Source: Candidatus Aminicenantota bacterium
Lineage (GTDB): Bacteria; Acidobacteriota; Aminicenantia; Aminicenantales; UBA4085
Direction: 5' to 3'
Assembly (NCBI GenBank): GCA_003154255.1
Contig: PMCY01000282.1
Location: 2,859 to 8,964, forward strand
Length of the DNA stretch: 6,106 nt
The notes below the pieces were generated by a model that saw only the letters and a program-made list of their open reading frames with translations, did no database searches and was not told where the DNA came from. Shown in pieces: positions 1 through 6,029 of the stretch (positions within the stretch are counted from its first letter, which is position 1; the number at the start of each line of letters is the position of its first letter). Both the position numbers and the translations under genes were made by a program.

Positions 1-317
1 TTCATGTTGGTGCTGGTGCCGGCCCCGGCCTGGAATTTATCGACGACGAACTGCCCGGCCAGCTTTCCGGCCAGGGCATCATCGCAGGCGGCCCGGATGG
101 CCCGGGCCGGTCGCGGGGGCAGCAGCCCCGCCTTTTCGTTGACCAGGGCCGCGGCCCGTTTGATTTCGATATAGGCATCAATGAGGCGGGGATGGACCGG
201 GCGGCCGCTGATGTTGAAATTGATCAGGGCCCGGCCGGTGTTGACGCCCCAATACGCGTCGGCCGGGACCTTGAAATCTCCCAGGGCGTCCTTTTCCAGG
301 CGGTATCGGGTCTTCAT
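1..317 (-). CDS. aspA: Aspartate ammonia-lyase (aspartase), N-terminal part, cut by window edge
   Basis: Aspartase is a cytoplasmic enzyme that reversibly splits L-aspartate into fumarate and ammonia. It belongs to the fumarase/aspartase superfamily and acts as a homotetramer. About 105 residues are visible, roughly the first quarter of a family that is usually 460-480 residues long. The start MKTRYRLEKDALG, followed by VPADAYWGVNTGRA and NFNISG, matches the family N-terminus. The stretch ending QAGAGTSTNM is the first conserved substrate-binding loop. Class II fumarases normally have GSGTQ(S/T)NMN there, while aspartases have GAGTS.NMN, so aspartase is favoured over fumC. The ATG at 317 places the RLEKD motif at the usual distance from the start. 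An AAAGGAA at 322-328 lies 4 bases upstream as the ribosome site. The gene diverges from the activation-domain gene at 456. The catalytic SS loop lies outside the window, so activity cannot be judged. Confidence 0.85.
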   Translation of the reverse strand, partial: MKTRYRLEKDALGDFKVPADAYWGVNTGRALINFNISGRPVHPRLIDAYIEIKRAAALVNEKAGLLPPRPARAIRAACDDALAGKLAGQFVVDKFQAGAGTSTNM

Positions 318-404
318 GGCATTCCTTTCATCGGCGATTCGAGCCCGGGAAAGAGAAATGACCGTGCCGACGGGCTTTTAGGAAAATCCCGCGTTCCGAA
401 TTTC

Positions 405-434
405 ATTTTAACCCAATCCCTCAGGCGGAGGCAA
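405..434 (-). promoter_or_regulatory. Possible sigma-70 promoter for the aspartase gene
   Basis: Read on the minus strand, TTGCCT (429-434) and TAAAAT (405-410) are separated by 18 bases. That is 4/6 and 5/6 against the consensus. It would give a leader of about 80 bases before the ATG at 317. The match is modest and the spacer long, so this is a weak call. Confidence 0.3.
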
Positions 435-442
435 AATTGTAA

Positions 443-448
443 TATAAT
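443..448 (+). promoter_or_regulatory. Perfect -10 box seven bases before the ATG at 456
   Basis: TATAAT, a full match to the sigma-70 -10 consensus, stands in an AT-rich island within GC-rich DNA. Transcription normally begins about 7 bases after this box, which here falls on or next to the ATG at 456. I see no good -35 hexamer at 16-18 bases upstream. The reading is therefore of a leaderless or near-leaderless transcript. Confidence 0.5.
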
Positions 449-455
449 ATCCGGC

Positions 456-1139
456 ATGCCGGTTCTCGACGCCATCCCTTTATCCCTTTCCTCCGACGAT
501 GTCGGCCGGGCCCTGCGGATCCGCCCCGGAGGCGAGGAGTCCGTTCAGGAACTCCTCGATTTCGCCAGGCCGCTTCTCCGGCCGCGGGCCCTTTTCCGCG
601 ATGCCGTCATCGGCCGCCGCGAAGAGGCGGCCGTGGAGATCGGCGGGCGCCTTTTCCACAGCCGGGTTCTCGTCCATAACCTGGCCGGGACGGATCTGGT
701 CTTTCCGTTCGTCCTGACCGTCGGCGGGGAGTTGGAAAAAGCGGCCTCCGCGCAGGGCGATTTGCTGCGGCAGTATTATCTGGAAACGATCGCCGATATG
801 GCCCTCAATGCGGCCGGGGAGGGCCTCAAAAAGCATATCCGAGGCGTTTTCGGTCTGAAAAAGCTCGGGCTGATGGATCCCGGTTCGCTCGAAGATTGGC
901 CCCTGGCCGAGCAAGCACCGCTTTTCTCCCTGCTGGGAGACACCGAAAGCCGCCTGGGCGTGCGGCTGACTGACAGCCTGCTCATGGTGCCCCGAAAATC
1001 GATTTCGGGGATCCTGTTTCCGTCCGAGGAGTCGTTCACATCCTGCCGGCTCTGCCCGCGGGCCGATTGCCAGGGCCGCCGGATGGACTATGAGCCCGGA
1101 CTGCGCCGCAGCTTCGGGTTGGAGGACGAGGCCCCCTGA
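456..1139 (+). CDS. Stand-alone vitamin B12-dependent methionine synthase activation-domain protein
   Basis: This 227-residue cytoplasmic protein resembles the separate activation subunits that, in some bacteria, pair with a MetH lacking its own C-terminal reactivation domain. Their expected role is to help SAM-dependent remethylation of oxidised cobalamin. The visible signatures are the helix around LRQYYLETIADMALNAAGE (residues 104-122), the VPRKSISGI motif (178-186) and a terminal CRLCPRADC cluster (197-205, Cys197, Cys200, Cys205). The cluster could hold a metal or Fe-S centre, which is inference. The frame is open back to 192, but that part overlaps the aspartase start and looks non-coding, so the ATG at 456 is chosen. 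No Shine-Dalgarno sits at normal distance; a GGCGGAGG at 424-431 is too far away. No metH lies in the window, so the partner is unknown. It could instead serve another corrinoid methyltransferase. Confidence 0.72.
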   Translation: MPVLDAIPLSLSSDDVGRALRIRPGGEESVQELLDFARPLLRPRALFRDAVIGRREEAAVEIGGRLFHSRVLVHNLAGTDLVFPFVLTVGGELEKAASAQGDLLRQYYLETIADMALNAAGEGLKKHIRGVFGLKKLGLMDPGSLEDWPLAEQAPLFSLLGDTESRLGVRLTDSLLMVPRKSISGILFPSEESFTSCRLCPRADCQGRRMDYEPGLRRSFGLEDEAP

Positions 1140-1155
1140 ACTCCGGCGGCCTGCG

Positions 1156-1178
1156 GCCGGGCTCGGCTTGGCATTTTT
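1156..1178 (+). terminator. Probable intrinsic terminator of the activation-domain gene
   Basis: Seventeen bases after the stop at 1139, GCCGGG (1156-1161) can pair with CTTGGC (1167-1172) across a 5-base loop, using two G-U pairs. It is followed by ATTTTT. A stronger GC stem (1147-1151 with 1155-1159) sits just upstream and competes with it, so the call is moderate. Confidence 0.45.
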
Positions 1179-1202
1179 AGACTCGCTGATAACACCTACT
1201 TG

Positions 1203-1229
1203 CCAAAAAAAACCGCAGCCGGGCGGTTG
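1203..1229 (-). terminator. Intrinsic terminator of the GspE/PilB-type gene
   Basis: On the minus strand, AACCGC (1223-1228) pairs perfectly with GCGGTT (1211-1216) across a 6-base loop. The stem runs directly into a tract of eight T residues (1205-1212, the first two inside the stem). It lies about 50 bases past the TGA at 1281-1283 and has the classical rho-independent form. No further minus-strand gene follows, so it ends the unit. Confidence 0.85.
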
Positions 1230-1254
1230 AAAATCCTGTTAAAAAGAGTATAAG
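1227..1254 (+). promoter_or_regulatory. Promoter-like match directed antisense into the gspE/pilB 3' end
   Basis: TTGAAA (1227-1232) and TATAAG (1249-1254) are separated by 16 bases, each 5/6 against the sigma-70 consensus. Transcription would start near 1261, heading into the 3' end of the minus-strand ATPase gene. No credible plus-strand gene follows: the 78-codon frame from 1270 is a shadow. If active, the product would be an antisense RNA. Such matches also arise by chance in AT-rich spacers. Confidence 0.3.
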
Positions 1255-1280
1255 GAGGCGGTCAGCCGCTTGACGGCGCG

Positions 1281-3032
1281 TCAGCGCGGAACCGCTCGCG
1301 GGGGTTTCTTCCCGTTCTTGGGGGCGTCCAAGGGGACTTTGGACAGGACTTCCTCGACGGTCGTGATCCCCTGCTCGATCTTAGCCCGGGCGTCCTCGAT
1401 GAGGCTGATCATCCCCATTCGGCGAGCGGCTTTTTGGAGGTCTTCTTCGGAGGCCTTCTGGACGACCAGTTGTTTGAAATTCGATTCCATGGGCAGGTAT
1501 TCGTAGACACCGATGCGCCCGTGGTAACCAGTGAATTTGCAGGCTCGGCATCCCGCCCCCTTGTAGAATGTTCGGATGTTGTCGAGCTTCAATTCGCGAA
1601 CAACTTCAGGGGGGTCGATTTCGGTTTTGCAACGGGGGCAGATCAGCCGAATGAGGCGTTGGGCCAGTATCGCGGTCACCGACGAGGCCAGCAGGTTCGG
1701 CGAAAGTCCCAGGTCGATCAGCCGCGTGATCGCGGCCACCGTATTGTTGGTGTGAAGCGTGCTGAGAACGAGATGCCCGGTCAGGGCGGCCTGGACGGCA
1801 ATCTCGGCCGTGTCCGTATCTCGGATTTCTCCGATCATGATCGTATCGGGGTCTTGGCGGAGAATGTGGCGGAGGACGGAGATGAATGTCAGGCCGACAG
1901 CGGGATTGATGCCGATCTGCGTGGTTCCGGCAACTTTGTATTCGACCGGATCTTCGACCGTGATGATGTTTTTGGCATCCGATTGGATCTGGTGGAGCAG
2001 CGCATACAGTGTCGTCGTCTTCCCGCTGCCGGTCGGGCCGGTGACCAGAATCATGCCCTGGGGCTGGCCGAGGATGGTGATGAGACTGTTATAGATGTAG
2101 GCCGGAAGTCCCAGCTCCGGCATGGGCAGGAGAGCCACGGAATCGTCGAGAAGCCGGAGGACGACCTTTTCCCCATTGACCGAGGGGAGCGTCGACAGCC
2201 GGATGTTGATTTCCCGGTCCTCCAGGCGAAGCACGGTCCGGCCGTCCTGGGGGAGCCGCTTGTTCGTGATGTCCAAAGAGGACACGATCTTGATCCGCGA
2301 GACCACGGAATCGTGGATATAAAGGGGATAACGAACTATGGTCTTGAGAACGCCGTCGATCCTATAGCGGACAGCGACTTCCGTTTCGGCCGGCTCGATA
2401 TGGATGTCGCTGGCCCGGCACTTGGCCGCGTCGGACATGATCGAGGTCACCAGCTTGACGATGACCGGCGTGCTTTCCAAGTTATGTTCGGACTCGATGT
2501 TGACGGGGTCAAAATGGCTCTTCACCCCGTTATGGGCGAGGCGCACTTCGGCTTCGTCGGAGCCGATGTTGATGTCGCGGATGACGCTGTTGAGTACGGA
2601 CGATGAACTGCCGTGCCTTTCCAGAGCGTTCAGGATGGAGCTCTCGGTAGCCAGGACCGGAAGGATCTTCAGCCCGGTCGTGAATGCCACTTCGTCCACC
2701 GCCTGCCAATCGAAAGGATTGGCCATGGCCAGCTTCATCCGCCCGTCATCCCCTTTCAAGGGAAAAATCAGCCGCTTCCTGGCCAGCTCCCAAGGTATGA
2801 GTTTCATGCATTCCCAGGATGCTTCCAGCTCCGCCGCCGAAGCGAAAGGCATAGACAGCTGTTCGGCCAGGGCCTTGGCCACTTCTTCCTCGCTGACAAA
2901 CCCCAAGTTCTGGAGGATCTTCCCAAGGAGCTCGTTGGTCTTCAATTGGAGGCGCAAAGCCTCTTCGAGCTGGGGCGCTTTGATGAGTTGAGAGGCGAGC
3001 AAGTGCTCGCCGAGTTTTCTTTTTCTAACCAA
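1281..3032 (-). CDS. GspE/PilB-family secretion or pilus assembly ATPase
   Basis: This 583-residue protein is the cytoplasmic hexameric ATPase that powers pilin or pseudopilin assembly in type IV pili or type II secretion. An N-terminal MSHEN-type domain (about 1-140) begins KLGEHLLASQLI. The ATPase core shows the Asp box (246-265, LDITNKRLPQDGR), Walker A GPTGSGKT (332-339), Walker B IMIGEIRD (398-405, with Glu402 in the catalytic position) and the His box TGHLVLSTLHTN (418-429). It also has the zinc-binding pairs Cys465/468 and Cys495/498. All key residues are present and the length is normal, so it should be active. The start is TTG at 3030-3032; the first ATG in frame is residue 61, inside the MSHEN domain. 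Own promoter and terminator make it likely monocistronic. No GspF/PilC or other machine gene is adjacent, so GspE and PilB cannot be told apart. A short basic tail (572-583) is unremarkable. Confidence 0.95.
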   Translation of the reverse strand: MVRKRKLGEHLLASQLIKAPQLEEALRLQLKTNELLGKILQNLGFVSEEEVAKALAEQLSMPFASAAELEASWECMKLIPWELARKRLIFPLKGDDGRMKLAMANPFDWQAVDEVAFTTGLKILPVLATESSILNALERHGSSSSVLNSVIRDINIGSDEAEVRLAHNGVKSHFDPVNIESEHNLESTPVIVKLVTSIMSDAAKCRASDIHIEPAETEVAVRYRIDGVLKTIVRYPLYIHDSVVSRIKIVSSLDITNKRLPQDGRTVLRLEDREINIRLSTLPSVNGEKVVLRLLDDSVALLPMPELGLPAYIYNSLITILGQPQGMILVTGPTGSGKTTTLYALLHQIQSDAKNIITVEDPVEYKVAGTTQIGINPAVGLTFISVLRHILRQDPDTIMIGEIRDTDTAEIAVQAALTGHLVLSTLHTNNTVAAITRLIDLGLSPNLLASSVTAILAQRLIRLICPRCKTEIDPPEVVRELKLDNIRTFYKGAGCRACKFTGYHGRIGVYEYLPMESNFKQLVVQKASEEDLQKAARRMGMISLIEDARAKIEQGITTVEEVLSKVPLDAPKNGKKPPRAVPR

Positions 3033-3040
3033 CGATATGG

Positions 3041-3047
3041 CCCCCCT
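3041..3047 (-). promoter_or_regulatory. Shine-Dalgarno site fixing the TTG start of the ATPase gene
   Basis: Minus-strand AGGGGGG ends 8 bases before the TTG at 3030-3032. This G-rich run is the only plausible ribosome site here. With no ATG nearby in frame, it supports TTG initiation. Confidence 0.7.
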
Positions 3048-3064
3048 AAAAAATACCGGGAAGA

Positions 3065-3093
3065 AGAATAGTATTTCCGGCCATCCAAGTCAA
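3065..3093 (-). promoter_or_regulatory. Sigma-70 promoter of the GspE/PilB-type gene
   Basis: On the minus strand, TTGACT (3088-3093, 5/6) and TATTCT (3065-3070, 4/6) stand exactly 17 bases apart. A transcript would start near 3058 and carry a leader of about 26 bases that includes the G-rich ribosome site. It lies in the 128-base gap after the 913-residue gene, so the ATPase can be expressed independently of it. There is no convincing terminator between the two, so readthrough is possible. Confidence 0.6.
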
Positions 3094-3160
3094 GAGGAAT
3101 GCCGGGTCAGGGCATGGCGGGCACCGCTTTTCCATTAAGACTTTTCCGGCGTTTTTCGCC

Positions 3161-5902
3161 TCAGCGCGCCGTAATGAGATTACGCCGGCGCATTTCCCCG
3201 AGGGCCGTCTTCCAATCGCCCGAGGATGCCCACATGTAATAGGAGAAGTAACGGACCGTTTTCTGGAAAATCGGTATCCAGGGCTGGAATTCGGCGTAAT
3301 AGTGGTTTGACTCGCCGTTGGACGGATGGTTCATCCACATGTGCAGGAACTCGGGCTCGCTGACGGGATAAGCCCCGACGAAGGCGATGTCCTCCTCAGT
3401 GTCGTAGCCCGCGTTCCAACCCTCCTTGAGATTGAGGACCCGGCCGAAATATTCCTCCGGACGCATCCGATACTCCTCCAGACCGTTCAGGCCGGGGACG
3501 ACGAAGAGATCTTCGGTCCAGTGGCGCTTGCCCAATTCGAGGATCGGCTGGGGTCCGATCATGTGCAGCTCGGGATTGCGGAATTCCAGGGCGAAGCGGA
3601 CTTCGAGCAGGGGCGAGTCCCCGTAGAGAGTGAAAATCTTTTCCAAGCGGTTGCCGAAATAATCGGCCGTCATCCGGACCTGGACATAAGAGCCGCTCGA
3701 CTTGAGAACCTCGGCGCTATAGATCTTATGCGTTTCGATGCTGGCCTGGCCGAGGAAATCCTCGAACCCGCCGTAGGGATAGAACCCCCGCTCGCGGAAC
3801 GGGCGGCGGTCCGTGCTCAGCTCCTTTTCCGGCCAGAGCTTGAAGAAGACGTTGTCGCCCTTGTCCTTGACGATATATTCGATCACCCGTGCGCCCGTCG
3901 TCAAAAGAGTGGCCCGGACACGCTTGTTTTCCAGCCGGTACTCCATGATCCCGTCGCCGTTGAGATCGACGGGCATGCACACGGCCGAGCCGGAGGCCGC
4001 CTCGATCCCGATCTGGCTCTTGGCTTCGGCCCCCAGGGCCGCGACGGACGCCGTATACGAACCGGGCGGCAGGGGAAGCTTCAGGACGGTTTCTTTATAG
4101 CTCCCGGGCGCGATGGGGACGACGACCGTCTTTTGGTAGACCCGGCCCGGACGGGCGTCCGTCCGATCGACTTTGACGGCCACATCCACGCTGCCGCGGT
4201 CCGAGAAATTGTGGATGGCGACGGGAAAATCCAGGGCCGGCGTCTGGCCATAGAGGAGCTTCTGGACGGAAATGGCCGGGGGCATGTCCAGAATCGCGAG
4301 GGTCCGTTTTTTGATGCCGCCGCCTTCGAATTCCACGAGGATGGGATTGGTCCGGCCCATGGCGTCCTTGGTCAGGCGCAGGGCGAAGTCTTCCGTCCGG
4401 GATACGCCGGCGGCAAGCGCCAGTCGTCGACGGGAATCTCCCGCGACGGCCAGCTCGGGCCCGGTCCGTACGGTCAGGAACCCGTTGAGCGCCCCGGTCC
4501 GTTCAAAACGGATGCGCACGGTCAAGGCCCGGCCGTTCGTTTCGGCCGCGAGCTGGACGGCATCCCCGAAGCGGTCCTCCAGCCAGATCCGGTCAAGCCA
4601 GAGCATCTGCAGGGCGTTGCGCAAAACGACGGGCCCTATCATCCGGGCCTGGGGCAGGATCCCGACTTCGCGGCGGTCGAGAATGGCTTGCCACAGGGCC
4701 TCACGGGTGAACGGCCCGCCTTTGGGAGTGAAAAGAACCATGAAGGCCGGGGCTTCCTCCCGGACGAACCCGGTCTGAAGAATGAACGGCGTGTCCTCGC
4801 CGTCGATCTGCGGCTTGTTCCCGTCGATGGCGATCGAGCCGTCGTATTTATACTTGTCGCAATCAGGCGCGAAAACGGGGCGGAAAAGATACCCTCCGCG
4901 GTCCTTGACGAACTTGATCCACTCTTCTTCCGTCGGCGTATCCTGGATCTTGAGGCCGTCCCAATCACGCAATCCATAGCCGATAGTCCCCAGGCTGTGG
5001 GTGGCCTTGCCCGTGCCGACATCGGTCACGACATCCAGACCGATCCGGCCGAGCCACTCAGGGAACTGTTTCTGGAGCATGAAGTCCATATAGCCGTTGA
5101 AAGTGAACCAATCGTTGCCCTGGTTCATTCCCTTGGCCAGAACCTCGAGGGGATGGCCGGGAAAACAGGTCACGCTGTGAAGGAGCGTGCTGGCTCCGAA
5201 CCAGCCGCGGTGAAGATCGTACTTCTTCGTCACGTCCGCGACGCCGGTCAGAAGGGCGAGGATCCGACTCCGGGTTTTGGGCTCGTCGGCCAGAATGGCA
5301 AAGACCCGGCGTTGTCCGTCCTCCAGGACAAAGGCCCGGGCCAGGCTATAATCGGCGGCGTTTCTTTGATGGGCCTGTTCGGCGATGGGGAACGACGGAG
5401 AATCGCCGGAGGAGGTCCTCTTCAACAAGGCGGGTCCGAGGTCCTTTGTCAGCGGCGCAAAGACGGCCAATGGGACTGGGTTTCCAGTCAGGGCATTTTC
5501 CAGCTCGGCCCGGGAGGGATTATCGAGGATCTGAGGAGCCCCGCTGAGCCAGGCGGAGAGAAATCCTTCGGTCAGGGCCAGCCCCGGAACGCCCAGCTCC
5601 TCGGCGATGTCGGCCTTGGTCTGCAGGATCGAAGCCCCGACGTCCGGAACGCTCATCTGGAAGAAGTTTCCGTATTGGTTCCACGTCCAGCTCAGATCGT
5701 GCCAGTAATTGGTATAGCCGTTGAAGCGTCCGGGCGTCCGGACGATGGCTGAAGCCTGGTCCGGCATCACGGCGGGTGCATGGAAACGGTCCAGAAGGCC
5801 GCGCGAAGCCGGGACATCCTGGGAGGCGACGAATGGCGTTGCGGCGGCTAGGAAGACCAGGAGGGCCGGGATGAGGAAACGGGAAGTTCGTGGAGCGTTC
5901 AT
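3161..5902 (-). CDS. Large exported protein of unknown function with mutarotase-like C-terminal region
   Basis: I do not recognise this 913-residue protein. A Sec signal peptide is clear: MNAPRTSR, a hydrophobic core (about 9-26) and a likely cut after VAS (25-27). The N-terminal half has an aromatic cluster (62-82, with YWHDLSWTWNQYGNFF), a GWFGASTLLHS stretch (233-243) and an Asp-rich loop (347-370). Residues 398-425 (FTREALWQAILDRREVG) recall the end of PHP-type hydrolase domains, but no HxH metal motif is seen. About 455-635 is beta-rich, Ig-like. DLNGDGIME (646-654) is a calcium-loop-like motif opening a C-terminal region (about 650-890) that resembles galactose-mutarotase-like super-sandwich folds seen in glycan-active proteins. 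Only three Cys occur (246, 348, 642). The ATG at 5902 is chosen because it opens the signal peptide and has GAGGAG 9 bases upstream; the frame is open to 6001. A sugar-related extracellular role is inference. Confidence 0.88.
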   Translation of the reverse strand: MNAPRTSRFLIPALLVFLAAATPFVASQDVPASRGLLDRFHAPAVMPDQASAIVRTPGRFNGYTNYWHDLSWTWNQYGNFFQMSVPDVGASILQTKADIAEELGVPGLALTEGFLSAWLSGAPQILDNPSRAELENALTGNPVPLAVFAPLTKDLGPALLKRTSSGDSPSFPIAEQAHQRNAADYSLARAFVLEDGQRRVFAILADEPKTRSRILALLTGVADVTKKYDLHRGWFGASTLLHSVTCFPGHPLEVLAKGMNQGNDWFTFNGYMDFMLQKQFPEWLGRIGLDVVTDVGTGKATHSLGTIGYGLRDWDGLKIQDTPTEEEWIKFVKDRGGYLFRPVFAPDCDKYKYDGSIAIDGNKPQIDGEDTPFILQTGFVREEAPAFMVLFTPKGGPFTREALWQAILDRREVGILPQARMIGPVVLRNALQMLWLDRIWLEDRFGDAVQLAAETNGRALTVRIRFERTGALNGFLTVRTGPELAVAGDSRRRLALAAGVSRTEDFALRLTKDAMGRTNPILVEFEGGGIKKRTLAILDMPPAISVQKLLYGQTPALDFPVAIHNFSDRGSVDVAVKVDRTDARPGRVYQKTVVVPIAPGSYKETVLKLPLPPGSYTASVAALGAEAKSQIGIEAASGSAVCMPVDLNGDGIMEYRLENKRVRATLLTTGARVIEYIVKDKGDNVFFKLWPEKELSTDRRPFRERGFYPYGGFEDFLGQASIETHKIYSAEVLKSSGSYVQVRMTADYFGNRLEKIFTLYGDSPLLEVRFALEFRNPELHMIGPQPILELGKRHWTEDLFVVPGLNGLEEYRMRPEEYFGRVLNLKEGWNAGYDTEEDIAFVGAYPVSEPEFLHMWMNHPSNGESNHYYAEFQPWIPIFQKTVRYFSYYMWASSGDWKTALGEMRRRNLITAR

Positions 5903-5940
5903 GACGGATCTCTCCTCGCTGGAATCGATCGCGGAAAGCC

Positions 5941-5949
5941 ATTTTATCA
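5941..5949 (-). promoter_or_regulatory. Extended -10 promoter of the 913-residue exported protein gene
   Basis: On the minus strand, TGATAAAAT combines a TGn extension with TAAAAT, 5/6 against the -10 consensus. No good -35 is present at 16-18 bases, which extended -10 promoters can tolerate. The start would be near 5934, giving a leader of about 32 bases with GAGGAG at 5912-5917. Confidence 0.45.
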
Positions 5950-5962
5950 GAATCCCCGCGTC

Positions 5963-5991
5963 TTTACTCGGAGGGGGGCCTCGCTTAGAAT
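5963..5991 (+). promoter_or_regulatory. Sigma-70 promoter of the right-hand secreted protein gene
   Basis: TTTACT (5963-5968, 4/6) and TAGAAT (5986-5991, 5/6) are exactly 17 bases apart. Transcription would start near 5998, leaving a leader of about 32 bases that contains the AAGGAGG ribosome site. It sits back to back with the minus-strand promoter, whose -10 lies 16 bases away. Confidence 0.55.
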
Positions 5992-6029
5992 ATGGCCGCA
6001 ACCCCGCAAAGTCTAAAAAGGAGGATGAT

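Noticed and set aside
1..317. Class II fumarase (fumC) instead of aspartase
   Set aside because: The loop reads GAGTSTNM, the aspartase form. Fumarases have GSGTQ(S/T)NM. A non-standard lyase is not fully excluded from the N-terminus alone.
192..455. Longer N-terminus for the activation-domain gene
   Set aside because: The extension overlaps the aspartase coding region, matches nothing in the family, and lies upstream of the TATAAT box.
1168..1206. TTGGCA ... TGCCAA inverted repeat in the convergent spacer
   Set aside because: Only six bases long with a 27-base loop, and each arm is better explained by the two terminators.
1270..1506. 78-codon frame from a TTG, preceded by AAGGAGG at 1252-1258
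   Set aside because: The site overlaps the -10 of the only nearby promoter and would not be transcribed from it. The protein has no recognisable feature and lies fully antisense to the ATPase gene.
1434..2606. 390-codon open frame antisense to the ATPase gene
   Set aside because: It has the same codon-aligned relation, opposite a gene with all GspE/PilB motifs. It is a shadow of codon bias.
3117..3131. GCGG-GCA-CCGC followed by TTTT on the plus strand
   Set aside because: It has a short stem and no plus-strand gene ends there. Likely chance.
3148..3160. GGCG-TTTTT-CGCC hairpin right after the stop of the 913-residue gene
   Set aside because: The stem is only 4 base pairs and no T tract follows on the minus strand, so it is not a convincing terminator.
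3326..5752. 808-codon open frame on the plus strand, antisense to the 913-residue gene
   Set aside because: It is codon-aligned with the sense gene, so its stops would need sense codons TTA, CTA or TCA, which are rare in this GC-rich DNA. The translation shows no family motif, while the sense frame has a signal peptide and ribosome site.
5903..6001. 33-residue N-terminal extension of the 913-residue protein
   Set aside because: It would bury the signal peptide internally and run through both promoters. The ATG at 5902 has a proper ribosome site.
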